Below are positions 48,142 through 58,306 of a DNA stretch of 64,000 nt, in pieces. Origin of the DNA: Agreia bicolorata (GTDB taxonomy: Bacteria; Actinomycetota; Actinomycetes; Actinomycetales; Microbacteriaceae). Both the position numbers and the translations under genes were made by a program. Under the pieces are notes generated by a model. That model ran no database searches. It saw nothing but the letters and a program-made list of their open reading frames with translations, and was not told where the DNA came from. Position 1 is the first letter of the stretch. Every line of letters starts with the position of its first letter. Where the stretch lies: NCBI RefSeq assembly GCF_000938265.1, contig NZ_JYFC01000002.1:558001-622000 (forward strand), in the 5' to 3' direction.

Positions 48142-49506
48142 ATGCCTCCCCGTCTGTTCGGCACAGACGGCGTTCGCGGACTCGCGAACGCCGATCTCAC
48201 CGCCGACCTCGCACTCTCCCTCGCTCAAGCCACCGCGGTGGTTCTCGGCCAGGGCCGCAGTGCGGCCGCTCGCGCGGCGACGGGGAGGCGTCCTGTTGCG
48301 GTGGTCGCTCGAGACCCCCGCATCTCGGGCGAGTTCATCTCCGCGGCGGTAGCCGCCGGCCTGGCGAGTTCGGGCGTCGACGTGCTCGACGCCGGGGTCA
48401 TTCCGACGCCGGCGATCGCGTTTCTCATCGCCGACATCGATGCAGACTTCGGTTTTATGGTCTCGGCCTCGCACAACCCTGCGCCCGATAACGGCATCAA
48501 GATCTTCGCCCGCGGCGGCACGAAGCTGCCCGACGAGGTAGAAGATCGCATCGAGGCCGCCATGTCGGGCCCTAAGAAGGCGCCCACGGGCAAAGACGTT
48601 GGCCGCATCCGCCGATTCGCCGACGCCGAAGACCGCTACGTGGTTCACCTGCTGGCCAGTCTCCCGCACCGCCTCGACGGCCTGCACGTCGTGCTCGACT
48701 GTGCCAACGGCGCGGCGGCAGGCGTGTCACCCCAGGTGTTCACGGATGCTGGAGCGCGCGTCACCGTGATCGGTGACGACCCAGACGGGCTTAACATCAA
48801 CGACGGCGTGGGCTCGACCCACCTCGACAAGCTGGCCGAAGCAGTGCTGCTGCACGGCGCCGATGTGGGCATCGCTCACGACGGCGACGCAGACCGCTGC
48901 CTGGCCGTCGATCGCAATGGCACCATCGTCGACGGCGACCAGATCATGGCGATTCTGGCGATCGGCATGAACGAGCGCGGCGCTTTGCGCGACAGCACCC
49001 TGGTAGCCACCGTTATGAGCAACCTCGGCCTTCTCGTCGCGATGAAGCAGAACGATATCAAGGTCATCCAGACGAGCGTTGGTGACCGCTACGTGCTCGA
49101 AGAGATGAACGCCCACAACTATTCGCTGGGTGGTGAGCAGTCGGGCCACGTGATCATGAGCGACTTCGGCACGACCGGCGACGGCATTCTCACCGGTCTC
49201 CACCTCGTCGCCGAGATGGCCTGGCGCGGCAAGACGCTGGCCGAACTGGCCGAGGTCATGACGGTGTTCCCCCAGATCATGGTGAACGTCAAGAACGTCG
49301 ACCACCACGCCGTGCACACCGACGAGGTTCTCGCCGAGGCCGTACGTACCGCAGAGGCTGAACTGGGCGACACCGGCCGCGTGCTGCTGCGCAAATCGGG
49401 CACCGAGCCGCTCGTGCGCGTTATGGTCGAGGCGGCCGACCAAGCCACCGCCGATCGCATCGCGCACAGCCTGGCCGACGTCGTTCGCGACCGCCTCGGC
49501 CTCTGA
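48142..49506 (+). CDS. glmM: Phosphoglucosamine mutase
   Basis: 454 residues. It begins [17 protein letters not shown]. The phosphoserine loop is [12 protein letters not shown] (Ser 110), the metal loop is [13 protein letters not shown], the sugar-binding loop is GGEQSGH and the phosphate-binding loop is [12 protein letters not shown]. Converts glucosamine-6-phosphate to glucosamine-1-phosphate for peptidoglycan precursor synthesis. GlmS, which makes its substrate, is encoded about 2 kb downstream. Confidence 0.97.
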   Translation: MPPRLFGTDGVRGLANADLTADLALSLAQATAVVLGQGRSAAARAATGRRPVAVVARDPRISGEFISAAVAAGLASSGVDVLDAGVIPTPAIAFLIADIDADFGFMVSASHNPAPDNGIKIFARGGTKLPDEVEDRIEAAMSGPKKAPTGKDVGRIRRFADAEDRYVVHLLASLPHRLDGLHVVLDCANGAAAGVSPQVFTDAGARVTVIGDDPDGLNINDGVGSTHLDKLAEAVLLHGADVGIAHDGDADRCLAVDRNGTIVDGDQIMAILAIGMNERGALRDSTLVATVMSNLGLLVAMKQNDIKVIQTSVGDRYVLEEMNAHNYSLGGEQSGHVIMSDFGTTGDGILTGLHLVAEMAWRGKTLAELAEVMTVFPQIMVNVKNVDHHAVHTDEVLAEAVRTAEAELGDTGRVLLRKSGTEPLVRVMVEAADQATADRIAHSLADVVRDRLGL

Positions 49507-49544
49507 ACCGCCGCTGAGCGCGCGCTCGGCGTAGCCTTGGCGGC

Positions 49545-50399
49545 ATGAACATGTCTGCCGACCGCTCATCGTCGTTGCCCCTCGCCGGCCGCACGGCTCT
49601 TGTCACCGGAGTATCGCGGCGCCGTGGCATCGGGCTCGGTGTGAGCCGACGGCTCGCCGAACTCGGGGCGAGCGTCTTTGTGCAGCACTATTCTCCCCAC
49701 GACGCGGACCAGCCGTGGGGTGCTGACGACATCGACTCCGTTCGCGCCGCGGTCCGTTCGGCGCTGGCCCCGGGTGCGGACTTCGGCGACTGGGGTCTCG
49801 ACCTCGCGGAGTCCACGGCACCTCGCCGTCTCATCGATGCAGCGGTCGACACGTTCGGCCGTCTCGACATTCTGATCTGCAATCACGCGCGCAGCGGCGG
49901 AGATGGCTCGATATTCGACATGACACCCGAGAGCCTCGACGCCCACTGGTCGGTCAACGCTCGCTCAACGCTGCTGCTGACCCGTCACTTCGCCGAACAG
50001 TTCGCCCCGGACTCGTTCGGGCCGATCGACGAGAGCGCCACGGGCCGGGTGATCTGGATGACCTCCGGGCAGCACGAGGGTCCGATGCCCGGGGAGGTGG
50101 CCTATGCCACGAGCAAGGCGGCTCTTGCGGGCATCACCCCGACGGTGGCTTCCGAGCTCCTGACCCGGGGGATACTGCTGAACACCGTGAACCCCGGGCC
50201 GGTGAATACGGGATACCTCGACGACGAGCCCACCGACAGATCGGCCGAGGTCAAGAAGGGGGCGCTGCGTTCGATGCCGTTCGGTCGCTTCGGGCTGCCC
50301 AGCGACCCCGCCCGTCTGATCGCCTGGCTCGTCTCGGACGAGGGTCGGTGGATGGTCGGCCAGGTTCTCACGAGCGACGGCGGCTTCTCGCTGAGCTGA
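49545..50399 (+). CDS. SDR-family oxidoreductase, substrate unknown
   Basis: 284 residues from ATG 49545 (ATG 49551 possible). TAGCCT lies seven bases upstream and there is no ribosome site, suggesting a leaderless mRNA. NAD(P) motif TGVSRRRGIGLGVSRRLA, a CNHA motif in place of NNAG, and catalytic Tyr-Lys in YATSKAALAG are visible. The NPGPVNTGYLDDEP loop and C-terminal GQVLTSDGGF are typical of classical SDRs and 3-oxoacyl-ACP reductase homologues. Convergent with coaA, 13 bases away. Function cannot be assigned further. Confidence 0.88.
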   Translation: MNMSADRSSSLPLAGRTALVTGVSRRRGIGLGVSRRLAELGASVFVQHYSPHDADQPWGADDIDSVRAAVRSALAPGADFGDWGLDLAESTAPRRLIDAAVDTFGRLDILICNHARSGGDGSIFDMTPESLDAHWSVNARSTLLLTRHFAEQFAPDSFGPIDESATGRVIWMTSGQHEGPMPGEVAYATSKAALAGITPTVASELLTRGILLNTVNPGPVNTGYLDDEPTDRSAEVKKGALRSMPFGRFGLPSDPARLIAWLVSDEGRWMVGQVLTSDGGFSLS

Positions 50400-50412
50400 G
50401 CCGCTGAGTCAC

Positions 50413-51369
50413 TCAGATCTTGCGCAGCAGGACCCTGTCGACGGCGTGCGTCGATGATTTGCGCAACACCAGCGTGGCCCGCGATTTCGTGGGCTGGATG
50501 TTCTCGACGAGGTTCGGCTCGTTGATCGAACGCCAGATCTCGGCGGCCGTCGAGCGGGCATCGTCGTCGCTCAGCTCCGCGTAGCGGTGGAAGAACGAAT
50601 TCGGATTCGCGAATGCCCCACGCTTGAGAGCCAGGAAGCGATCGACGTACCACGTGGCGATGTCGCTGGTGCGGGCATCCACATAGATAGAGAAGTCGAA
50701 CAGGTCGCTCACGGCGAGACCCTGGCCCGGCTGTGGGGGCTGCAGCACGTTGAGTCCTTCGACGATGAGGATGTCGGGCTGCCGCACCACGATCTGAGCC
50801 TCGGGCACGATGTCGTAGGCGAGGTGCGAGTAGAACGGCGCGCGTACTTCGGGAACACCGCTCTTGACCGCGCTGATGAAGCGCAACAGGGCTCGCCTGT
50901 CGTACGACTCGGGAAATCCCTTGCGGTGCATGATGCCGCGTCGGGTGAGCTCGGCGTTCGGGTAGAGGAAGCCGTCGGTGGCGACGAGTTCGACCCGGGG
51001 CGTGTCCGACCACCTGGCAAGCAGCTCGCGCAGCAGGCGCGCGATCGTTGACTTGCCGACGGCAACCGAGCCGGCGACGCCGATGACGAAGGGCGTGGCG
51101 GTCTGTCTGTCGCCGAGGTAGTCGCTGGTCGATGCGTGCAGCCTCTTGGCGCCGGCCGCGTACAGATTGAGCAGACGACTCAGCGGGAGATACACCTCGG
51201 CGACCTCGGTCATGTCGAGCGGCTCACCGAGCCCGCGCAGTTGAACGATCTCCGTCTCGGAGAGAGGTTGCGGTGTGGACGGCGCCAGATCGGCCCATTC
51301 CCTGCGGGCGATGTCGCGGAAGGGAGTCGGGTGGCCCGTGGTTTGGGGGGAGTGCCCGGTATCAGCCAT
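50413..51369 (-). CDS. coaA: Pantothenate kinase, type I
   Basis: 318 residues from ATG 51369 with AGGGAA upstream on the minus strand. Walker A is [53 protein letters not shown] and [13 protein letters not shown] are CoaA signatures. Catalyses the first step of CoA synthesis. Divergent from glmS with only 48 bases between starts. Confidence 0.96.
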   Translation of the reverse strand: MADTGHSPQTTGHPTPFRDIARREWADLAPSTPQPLSETEIVQLRGLGEPLDMTEVAEVYLPLSRLLNLYAAGAKRLHASTSDYLGDRQTATPFVIGVAGSVAVGKSTIARLLRELLARWSDTPRVELVATDGFLYPNAELTRRGIMHRKGFPESYDRRALLRFISAVKSGVPEVRAPFYSHLAYDIVPEAQIVVRQPDILIVEGLNVLQPPQPGQGLAVSDLFDFSIYVDARTSDIATWYVDRFLALKRGAFANPNSFFHRYAELSDDDARSTAAEIWRSINEPNLVENIQPTKSRATLVLRKSSTHAVDRVLLRKI

Positions 51370-51405
51370 AGATTCCCTATTGTGCCCCACGCCTGGTACA
51401 GGCCG

Positions 51406-51411
51406 TAAACT
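51406..51411 (+). promoter_or_regulatory. Candidate -10 box of a leaderless glmS transcript
   Basis: TAAACT ends six bases before the glmS ATG, placing the likely transcription start at or next to the A of ATG. A TTGTGC upstream (51380-51385) has a 20-base spacing, so the -35 is poor. The GAGGG next to ATG is too close to act as a normal ribosome site. Confidence 0.5.
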
Positions 51412-51417
51412 CGAGGG

Positions 51418-53268
51418 ATGTGCGGAATCGTAGGTTATGTCGGTAACAACTCCAGTCTCGATGTTCTGATGGGCGGGTTGGGTCGGCTCGAATACCGGGG
51501 ATACGACTCCGCTGGCGTCGCCATCATCACCGAATCGGGCGAGCTGGTCACACGCAAGCGGGCTGGCAAGCTGGCGGTCCTCGCCGCCGATCTCGAGGCA
51601 TCCGCTCTGACCGATGGCCGCACCGGCATCGGCCACACACGCTGGGCCACGCACGGTGGCCCCACCGATGTCAACGCGCACCCGCACCTGAGCGCCGACG
51701 GTCGCATCGCACTCATTCACAACGGCATCATCGAGAACTTCGCAAGTCTGCGCGACGAGCTGCTGGCCGACGGGTACACATTCGAGAGCGAGACCGACAC
51801 TGAGGTCGCCGCCAAGCTGCTGGGCCGGGAGTACCTCGAAGGAGAGGGCGGTCTTCCCGCTGCGCTCGGTCGCGTCGTTGCCCGCCTCGAGGGCGCCTTC
51901 ACCCTGCTTGCTCTGCACCAGGACGAGCCCGGCGTCGTCGTGGGCGCACGGCGCAACTCGCCGCTCGTCATCGGCCTGGGCGACGGCGAGAACTTCCTCG
52001 GCTCCGATGTGGCCGCCTTCATCGAGCACACCCGCCGTGCCATGGAGATCGGGCAGGATCAGATCGTCACGATCACGCCCGACTCTGTCTCTGTCACCGA
52101 CTTCGCGGGCAACGGCGTCGAGGCTCACGAGTACGAGGTGTCATGGGATGCCTCCGCCGTGGAGAAGGGCGGCTGGTCGAGCTTTATGGCGAAGGAGATC
52201 AGCGAGCAGCCCGAGGCCGTCTCGAACACGCTCCTTGGCCGCATCCACAACGACCACGTGGTGCTGGGCGAACTCGAGGGCATCGACGAGCTGCTTACTG
52301 CGATCGACCGCATCGTTATTCTCGGGTGCGGCACGGCGGCGTATTCGGCCATGCTCGGCAAGTACGCCATCGAGAAGTGGGCCCGCATCCCCGTCGAGGT
52401 CGAGCTCTCCCACGAGTTCCGCTACCGCGACCCCGTGGTCGATGAGCGCACCCTGGTGATCTCGATCAGCCAGTCCGGCGAAACCATGGACACCCTCGTG
52501 GCCGTTCAAGAGGCGAAGGCGAAGGGGGCCCGCACCCTGTCGATCTGCAACACCCAGGGCGCCACGATTCCGCGCGAGTCCGATGCGGTCATCTACACGC
52601 ATGCCGGCCCCGAGGTCGCCGTCGCATCGACCAAGGCGTTCATCGCTCAGATCACGGCGCTCTACCTCTTCGGCCTCCACCTCGCCCGCGTGCGTGCGAC
52701 GCTCGACGACGAGACGATCGCCACCTCCATCGTCGAGCTTCAGGCGATCCCCGACAAGATCCGCTGGGTGCTCGAGCAGCACGGCGACATCACCGAGCTG
52801 GCGAACTGGATGAGCGACTCCCGTGCCGTTCTCTTCCTTGGCAGGCACGTCGGATTCCCGGTGGCCCTCGAGGGTGCGCTGAAGCTCAAGGAGCTCGCGT
52901 ACATTCACGCCGAGGGTTTCGCTGCGGGCGAGCTCAAGCACGGTCCGATCGCGCTGATCGAGCCGGGCCAGCCCGTCTTCGTGGTCGTGCCTAGCCCGCG
53001 TCACCCCAACTCGCTGCATGCCAAGGTCGTGTCGAACATCCAGGAGATCAAGGCTCGTGGCGCCAAGGTGCTCGTGATCGCCGAAGAGGGCGACGTTGCG
53101 GTGCTGCCCTACGCGTCCGAGGTTTTCCGCATCCCGCTGGCCGGCCCGCTGTTCGAGCCGCTGCTGGCCGTCATCCCGCTGCAGATCTTCGCCATGGAGC
53201 TCGCGACGGCAAAGGGGCTCGACGTCGACCAGCCGCGCAACCTGGCCAAGTCCGTCACCGTCGAATAG
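51418..53268 (+). CDS. glmS: Glutamine-fructose-6-phosphate aminotransferase
   Basis: 616 residues. The N-terminal glutaminase starts MCGIVGYVG with the nucleophile Cys next to Met. [18 protein letters not shown] follows. Two SIS domains bind sugar phosphate ([30 protein letters not shown]) and the C-terminus is [10 protein letters not shown]. Makes glucosamine-6-phosphate, the entry to amino-sugar and peptidoglycan synthesis. I see no glmS ribozyme upstream. Confidence 0.98.
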   Translation: MCGIVGYVGNNSSLDVLMGGLGRLEYRGYDSAGVAIITESGELVTRKRAGKLAVLAADLEASALTDGRTGIGHTRWATHGGPTDVNAHPHLSADGRIALIHNGIIENFASLRDELLADGYTFESETDTEVAAKLLGREYLEGEGGLPAALGRVVARLEGAFTLLALHQDEPGVVVGARRNSPLVIGLGDGENFLGSDVAAFIEHTRRAMEIGQDQIVTITPDSVSVTDFAGNGVEAHEYEVSWDASAVEKGGWSSFMAKEISEQPEAVSNTLLGRIHNDHVVLGELEGIDELLTAIDRIVILGCGTAAYSAMLGKYAIEKWARIPVEVELSHEFRYRDPVVDERTLVISISQSGETMDTLVAVQEAKAKGARTLSICNTQGATIPRESDAVIYTHAGPEVAVASTKAFIAQITALYLFGLHLARVRATLDDETIATSIVELQAIPDKIRWVLEQHGDITELANWMSDSRAVLFLGRHVGFPVALEGALKLKELAYIHAEGFAAGELKHGPIALIEPGQPVFVVVPSPRHPNSLHAKVVSNIQEIKARGAKVLVIAEEGDVAVLPYASEVFRIPLAGPLFEPLLAVIPLQIFAMELATAKGLDVDQPRNLAKSVTVE

Positions 53269-53277
53269 GTCTCGTCG

Positions 53278-53652
53278 GTGATCGTGGGCATCGGCGTCGA
53301 CCTCGTCGACGTGCCTCGATTCGTGCGGTCGATCGATCGCACGCCCGGGCTTGTCGAGCGCCTGTTCGCCGAGGGCGAACGCGGCCGTCCTCCTCGGTCG
53401 CTCGCTGCGCGGTTCGCTGCCAAGGAGGCGCTGATCAAGGCACTTGGCGACTCCTCCGGCTTTCGGTGGCACGACATGGAGGTCGTGACCGATGAAGACG
53501 GCAAGCCGTCGTTTCTGCTTGCCGGACAGGTAGCCGAGACGGCGCGCGCCCGCGGCGTGGGACCGATTCACCTCTCGCTCAGCCACGACGGCGATTCGGC
53601 CTTTGCCTTCGTCGTGGCCGAGCGCGCCGAGGAGACCGGAGGCGGGGCTTGA
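53278..53652 (+). CDS. acpS: Holo-[acyl-carrier-protein] synthase
   Basis: 124 residues from GTG 53278, nine bases after glmS. Metal-binding [12 protein letters not shown] and [14 protein letters not shown], and [15 protein letters not shown] near the end, define AcpS. It transfers phosphopantetheine from CoA to ACP. Its TGA overlaps the start of the first racemase gene. CoaA, encoded nearby, feeds its substrate pathway. Confidence 0.96.
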   Translation: MIVGIGVDLVDVPRFVRSIDRTPGLVERLFAEGERGRPPRSLAARFAAKEALIKALGDSSGFRWHDMEVVTDEDGKPSFLLAGQVAETARARGVGPIHLSLSHDGDSAFAFVVAERAEETGGGA

Positions 53653-54764
53653 TGAGCGCTTCCGGCACCGGTGCACCCATGGCGCCCGACTCGGTCGCGT
53701 TGATCGACCTTGCGACGGTTCGCCACAACGTCGCCCGATTCGTCTCCCTCGCCGACGGGGCGCAGGTGATGATCGTGGTCAAGGCGAACGCATACGGGCA
53801 CGGCGCCGTCGAGGTTGCGCGCGCCGCGCTCGACGGTGGTGCGACATGGCTGGGCGTTGCCGATCTCGCCGAGGCCTTTGAGCTGCGGGATGCGGGGATC
53901 GCAGAGCCCGTGCTCGCCTGGCTGCACGAGTCCCACGAGAATTTCGCGGCGGCGTTGGAGGCGGGCATCGACATCGGCGTCAGCGATCTCGGCCAGCTCG
54001 ATGCGCTCGCCGAGGCTCAGCGTGCCGTCGGGGGAGCTCCCGCGTCTGTGCACCTCAAGCTCGACACAGGGCTGGGGCGCAACGGTGCCGATGAGCCGAA
54101 CTGGGGTGCCCTCTTCGCCGAGGCGCGTCGACTCGAGCTCGCAGGTCACCTGATCGTTCGAGGTGTCTTCAGCCATCTCTCCAATGCAGACGACGCAGAA
54201 GACGCGCGCCAGCTCGAGCGCCTGCATGTCGGCGTCGAGGCCGCACGCCAGGCGGGCTTGCGGCCGCAGCTTCGCCATCTGGCATCGACCGCTGCAGCGC
54301 TGCGACTGCCCGCCACGTGGCTCGACCTCGTGCGTGTCGGTATCGGCGCCTACGGTCTCTCCCCGCTCGACGGTGTCGACTCGGCTGCGCTCGCGCTTCG
54401 CCCGGTGATGACGCTGCGCAGCACGATCGTCGCGGTCGCACCCTCGTCCGACGCCGATTTCGCAGCACGATCGGGCATCGTGCCCCTGGGCTATGGTGAT
54501 GGCATTCCTCCGCAGGCCGCAGGCCGCATCCATGTCACCGGCGACGGTGGGCGGCTTCTCGTGACGCGCATCGAATCCGACCATCTCGTCGTCGAGCCTG
54601 TATCGCCGGGCGCAGATTCGGCACGGGGAGATGTCGTGACCCTGTTCGGTGACCCGGCCCGGGGCGTCGCCTCCGTCGATGACTGGGCGCGTGCCGCCGA
54701 CACGATCAACTACGAGATCGTCACCCGACTGGGCGCCCGGGTCGCGAGAAAGTACACGGAATGA
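53652..54764 (+). CDS. alr: Alanine racemase-like subunit with the PLP-binding barrel (lacks partner Tyr segment)
   Basis: 370 residues from ATG 53652, which overlaps the acpS stop. The PLP barrel is complete: Lys 44 and Tyr 48 in VVKANAYGHG, Arg 143 in DTGLGRNG, His 209 in RHLASTAAAL, Arg 228 in VRVGIGAYGLSP, and Tyr 354 in TINYEIVTRLG. In the C-terminal domain the stretch that normally reads G-VSYG before the GYADG motif is missing (VAPSSDADFAARSGIVPLG), so the Tyr that racemases donate to the partner's active site is absent. The Met-Asp motif is also degenerate (TRIESDH). Coupled by ATGA to the complementary gene downstream. Expected to act with it in D-alanine supply. Confidence 0.9.
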   Translation: MSASGTGAPMAPDSVALIDLATVRHNVARFVSLADGAQVMIVVKANAYGHGAVEVARAALDGGATWLGVADLAEAFELRDAGIAEPVLAWLHESHENFAAALEAGIDIGVSDLGQLDALAEAQRAVGGAPASVHLKLDTGLGRNGADEPNWGALFAEARRLELAGHLIVRGVFSHLSNADDAEDARQLERLHVGVEAARQAGLRPQLRHLASTAAALRLPATWLDLVRVGIGAYGLSPLDGVDSAALALRPVMTLRSTIVAVAPSSDADFAARSGIVPLGYGDGIPPQAAGRIHVTGDGGRLLVTRIESDHLVVEPVSPGADSARGDVVTLFGDPARGVASVDDWARAADTINYEIVTRLGARVARKYTE

Positions 54765-55537
54765 CCCCGCCAGCCACGCCCGCAGACACGCCGATCCGCG
54801 GACGCGAAGCCACGATCGACCTCGACGCGTTCCGCACCAACGTGTCGATCCTGGCCGCTCGGACTGTCGGTGGTCCTCTCGTGATCGACATGACGGCGGA
54901 TGCCTACGGCCACGGACTCGTTCCTCTCGCCCGCGTCGCGGCAGAGTCGGGCGCAGATATTCTGAGCGTGCGCGATCAAGGGGATGCCGAGAGCATCGCC
55001 GATGCCGGCATCGGAATCGATGTGCGCTGCTGGCACACGACGCGGTTCTCTGTTCCGCCCGCAGGATCGGGCATCGCGGCATTCGGTTTCGGCATGGATC
55101 TCACTGACGGTGCGCCGACCGGAGTCGTTCCCGTGATGACCGTCTCTGCCCCTGTGCTTTCGGTGAAGAGAGTGCCCGAGGGCCACGGGGTCTCGTACGG
55201 ATTCGTGTATCGAACCCCGAAGGAGACGACCCTCGCCCTCGTGCCGGTGGGCTATGCCGACGGCATTCCTCGTGGCGCAACCGGCTCGGGGCGCATGGCG
55301 ATCAACGGCCGCCAGTACCCCATCGCGGGCCGCATAGCGATGGATCAGGTTGTGCTCGACGTCGGCGACGCGCCCATGGTTCCTGGCGACCGGGCCATCG
55401 TGTTCGGGCCGGGTCTCGAGGCAGAGCCGACCGCTGCGGACTGGGCCGCGAACTCGGGCTCGACTGCGGGGGAGATCCTCGCGCGGATCGGCCGTCGTGT
55501 TCCCCGCCGGTACATCGATCGGGAGGTGGCCAGGTGA
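54761..55537 (+). CDS. Truncated alanine racemase paralogue carrying the catalytic C-terminal domain
   Basis: 258 residues, about 110 fewer than a full racemase, with no frameshift. The position of the PLP lysine is Thr 45 (IDMTADAYGHG). After about the third barrel strand the sequence jumps to the last one (IAAFGFGMDL), so the middle strands with the Arg and His PLP contacts are gone, and the NYE tyrosine is replaced (STAGEIL). In contrast the C-terminal domain is excellent: Tyr 146 in GHGVSYGFVYRTP, VPVGYADGIPRG, and Met 194-Asp 195 in AGRIAMDQVVLDV. It cannot be an active homodimer but could complete the active site of the upstream protein. Overlaps that gene and tsaE by four bases each. 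Confidence 0.88.
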   Translation: MTPPATPADTPIRGREATIDLDAFRTNVSILAARTVGGPLVIDMTADAYGHGLVPLARVAAESGADILSVRDQGDAESIADAGIGIDVRCWHTTRFSVPPAGSGIAAFGFGMDLTDGAPTGVVPVMTVSAPVLSVKRVPEGHGVSYGFVYRTPKETTLALVPVGYADGIPRGATGSGRMAINGRQYPIAGRIAMDQVVLDVGDAPMVPGDRAIVFGPGLEAEPTAADWAANSGSTAGEILARIGRRVPRRYIDREVAR

Positions 55538-56028
55538 CCGCGCTGCACAGAGAGCTCGTGATCGCAGATCCCGGACAGATGGCGGCTCTCGCCCACGAGG
55601 TGGCGGGCTCGCTCACAGCTGGTGACGTCATTCTGCTCACGGGCGAACTCGGGGCGGGCAAGACCACCTTCACGCGGGGGCTTGGCCACGCGCTCGGCGT
55701 TCGGGGCGCGGTGACGAGCCCCACCTTCGTGCTCGCCCGAACGCATCCGCGTCTTGATGCCGCCCAGCCGCCCCTCGTGCACGTCGATGCCTACAGGCTT
55801 TCGAGCGCTGTCGAGCTCGACGACCTCGACATCGACTTCGACCGCTCCATCGTCGTCATCGAATGGGGTGCCGGCCTCGTCGAGGAGCTCACCGACTCGT
55901 GGCTCTCGATCACGATCGATCGGCCGCGCGGCGCATCCGATGATTCGGATGCCGAGGGCCCCGACGACGAGGAGCCGATCGAACCGCGCCGGGTCACCAT
56001 CGACGGCGTCGGCCCGCGCTGGCAGTGA
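55534..56028 (+). CDS. tsaE: tRNA threonylcarbamoyladenosine synthesis ATPase TsaE
   Basis: 164 residues from GTG 55534, overlapping the racemase paralogue. Walker A GELGAGKTTFTRGLG, TSPTFVLARTHP, and HVDAYRLSS plus IVVIEWGAGL are TsaE signatures. An acidic insert (DDSDAEGPDDEEP) precedes the last strand. Works with TsaB and TsaD, encoded just downstream, in making t6A on ANN-decoding tRNAs. Confidence 0.95.
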   Translation: MTALHRELVIADPGQMAALAHEVAGSLTAGDVILLTGELGAGKTTFTRGLGHALGVRGAVTSPTFVLARTHPRLDAAQPPLVHVDAYRLSSAVELDDLDIDFDRSIVVIEWGAGLVEELTDSWLSITIDRPRGASDDSDAEGPDDEEPIEPRRVTIDGVGPRWQ

Positions 56029-56072
56029 GCGGCCGGGCACCGACGCGCTCGCGGGCGACTAACCTATAACTC

Positions 56073-56691
56073 GTGCTTCTGGCCATCGACACCTCAGCGG
56101 GTACCTCCGTCGCCATCGTCGACCCGTCGACAGGCGCGATCGTCGTCGAACGGTCCACGCCCGACACCATGAGGCACGCCGAGGTCATCGGCACCCTGCT
56201 CGCCGAGGCTCTCTCTGCGGCCGACGTGCGGCCCTCGTCGCTCGACGGTGTGGTCGTGGGAATGGGGCCCGGGCCGTTCACCGGTCTCCGCGTCGGCATC
56301 GCCGCGGCGCGCACCTTTGCTCTCGGGGCGGGGCTCCCGCTTCATCCCATGGTCAGTGCTGATGCCGTTGCGCGCCAGGAGGCGCTCGCGGGGGGCATCC
56401 GACACCGTCATGGTGGTCACCGATGCTCGCCGCAAAGAGGTGTTCTGGTCGCTCTACGACCTGTCGAACGCCGAGCCGGTGCGCCTCGACGGGCCCGGGC
56501 TCGCCAAGCCCGATGCGCTTCCGCACTCCGACGCACGGCGGGTGGATGCCGCGGAGATCCCCGCCGCCCAGCTCGCCCTGGCCGCCGCGGCGCTCCTCGG
56601 TGCCGGATTGCCGCTCGCGTCCGACGAGGCGCTCTACCTGCGTTCGCCCGACGTGACCATGCCATCCGGAATCAAACGGGTGACGCAGTGA
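56073..56691 (+). pseudogene. tsaB: TsaB, interrupted by a one-base frameshift as sequenced
   Basis: The N-terminal half reads MLLAIDTSAGTSVAIVD, MGPGPFTGLRVGIAAARTFA and ends at EALAG in the frame of GTG 56073. The C-terminal half (DTVMVVTDARRKEVFWSLYD to the stop at 56691) is in the next frame. The switch falls at a run of six G (56390-56395). With five G the two halves join as ALAGASDTVMVV, giving a normal TsaB of about 205 residues. As given, the first frame instead runs on through arginine-rich noise into rimI. TsaB is normally essential as the scaffold for TsaD, so a sequencing error or a slippage site is more likely than true loss. TAACCT seven bases upstream suggests a leaderless mRNA. 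Confidence 0.88.
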
Positions 56692-57209
56692 GCTGGCAGC
56701 TGCGGCGAGCCGGCGCTGACGACCTCGACGCGATCATGCAGATCGAGACGAGTGTGTTCACGACCGACGCCTGGACATCTGACGCGATGCGCGCCGACCT
56801 GACCAGTCCGCACTGCTACTACCTCGTCGCGCTCGGCGCCGACGATTCGCCGAGCAGCGCCGCGATCGCGGGTTATGCGGGTCTGCTGGCGCCTCGCGGC
56901 GCGAAGGAGGGCGACATCCAGACGATCGCCGTGGCGCCCGAGGCCCGGCGCAAGGGCCTCGGTCGCGTGCTGATGACGAGTCTTATGAACGAGGCTCGGC
57001 GGAGGGGCTCTCGCGAGATCTTCCTCGAGGTGCGCGCTGACAACCCCGGTGCCGAGGCGCTGTACTCATCGCTGGGTTTCGAGCGACTCGGCGTGCGCCC
57101 CGGCTACTACCAGCCTGACAACGTGGACGCCATCGTGATGCGTGCTGCCATCCCCGACCAGCAGACGCGCTGGACCGGCATCGGCGACGCCGAGGAGATC
57201 GAACCGTGA
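56688..57209 (+). CDS. rimI: Ribosomal protein S18 alanine N-acetyltransferase RimI
   Basis: 173 residues from GTG 56688, overlapping the tsaB stop by four bases. GNAT fold with the acetyl-CoA loop [15 protein letters not shown] and the C-terminal [30 protein letters not shown] gives the central strand. Acetylates N-termini, classically of S18. It is a standard neighbour of tsaB and tsaD. Its frame is the same as the N-terminal half of tsaB, which creates the misleading long open frame over both. Confidence 0.94.
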   Translation: MSWQLRRAGADDLDAIMQIETSVFTTDAWTSDAMRADLTSPHCYYLVALGADDSPSSAAIAGYAGLLAPRGAKEGDIQTIAVAPEARRKGLGRVLMTSLMNEARRRGSREIFLEVRADNPGAEALYSSLGFERLGVRPGYYQPDNVDAIVMRAAIPDQQTRWTGIGDAEEIEP

Positions 57210-58297
57210 ACACCGACAATCCTCTCGTTCTCGGCATCGAGACATCCTGCGACGAGACAGGCGTGGGAATCGTGCGGGGCACGACGCTGCTGAGCAACAC
57301 CATCGCGTCGTCGATGGACGAACACGCGCGCTACGGGGGAGTCGTTCCCGAGGTCGCCGCGCGGGCACACCTCGAGGCCATGACACCCGCCATCACCTCG
57401 GCACTCGCCGACGCCGGAGTCACGCTCGCCGAGATCGATGCCATCGCGGTCACGAGCGGGCCGGGCCTCGCCGGAGCGCTGATGGTCGGAGTCGGGGCCG
57501 CCAAGGCTCTCGCCCTCGCGATCGAGAAGCCGATCTACGCGGTGAATCACCTGGTCGGGCACGTCGGTGCCGACGTGCTGCGAGTGCCGCAGAACACAGT
57601 CAATGGATCGAGCGAGGTGGAGGACGGTGAGATTCAGTACCCGACCATCGCTCTTCTCGTGTCGGGCGGGCACACCTCGCTTCTGCTGGTGCGCGATCTG
57701 GTCTCCGATGTCGAGCTTCTCGGCGAGACGATCGACGACGCGGCGGGCGAGGCGTTCGACAAGGTCGCGCGACTGCTCGGTCTGCCGTACCCCGGTGGGC
57801 CCGAGATCGACCGTGCGGCCGTCGGAGGCAACCCGAAGGCCATTCGCTTTCCGCGCGGGCTGAGCCTGCCGAAAGACCACGATGCCCACCGCTACGACTT
57901 CTCGTTCTCGGGGCTCAAGACGGCGGTTGCCCGGTGGGTTGAGAAGAAGCAGGATGCGGCAGAGGATGTTCCACTCGCCGATGTCGCCGCCAGCTTCCGC
58001 GAGGCGGTCGTCGATGTTCTGATCACTAAGGCGCTCGCGGCGTGCGCCGAGTACGGGGTGCCTCGACTTCTTCTCGGCGGCGGCGTCGTTGCCAATGCCC
58101 GTGTTCGCGAGGTCGCCGCAGCTCGAGCCGGGGCCGCCGGTGTCGCCCTGCGTATCCCGCCTCTCAGCCTGTGCACCGACAACGGCGCGATGATCGCCGC
58201 GCTCGGGGCGCAGCTGATCATGGCGGGTCATGCGCCGTCGGGTCTGGGGTTCGGGGCCGATTCGACTCTGCCGATCACCGACATCCAGGTCGGCTAG
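57206..58297 (+). CDS. tsaD: tRNA threonylcarbamoyltransferase TsaD
   Basis: 363 residues from GTG 57206, overlapping rim[35 protein letters not shown], the metal-binding [10 protein letters not shown] (HxxxH), [10 protein letters not shown] and [19 protein letters not shown] are classic TsaD/Kae1 motifs. It transfers the threonylcarbamoyl group to A37 of tRNA with TsaB and TsaE. Confidence 0.97.
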   Translation: MNTDNPLVLGIETSCDETGVGIVRGTTLLSNTIASSMDEHARYGGVVPEVAARAHLEAMTPAITSALADAGVTLAEIDAIAVTSGPGLAGALMVGVGAAKALALAIEKPIYAVNHLVGHVGADVLRVPQNTVNGSSEVEDGEIQYPTIALLVSGGHTSLLLVRDLVSDVELLGETIDDAAGEAFDKVARLLGLPYPGGPEIDRAAVGGNPKAIRFPRGLSLPKDHDAHRYDFSFSGLKTAVARWVEKKQDAAEDVPLADVAASFREAVVDVLITKALAACAEYGVPRLLLGGGVVANARVREVAAARAGAAGVALRIPPLSLCTDNGAMIAALGAQLIMAGHAPSGLGFGADSTLPITDIQVG

Positions 58298-58306
58298 GCT
58301 CGATTT

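Noticed and set aside
51370-51417. glmS ribozyme or riboswitch
   Set aside because: The gap between divergent coaA and glmS starts is only 48 bases, too small for the ribozyme, and a -10 box lies directly before the ATG.
56073-57209. A single 378-codon frame that would be a TsaB-RimI fusion protein
   Set aside because: The middle third is arginine-rich noise and the true TsaB C-terminus is in another frame. The fusion is a by-product of the extra G at 56390-56395.
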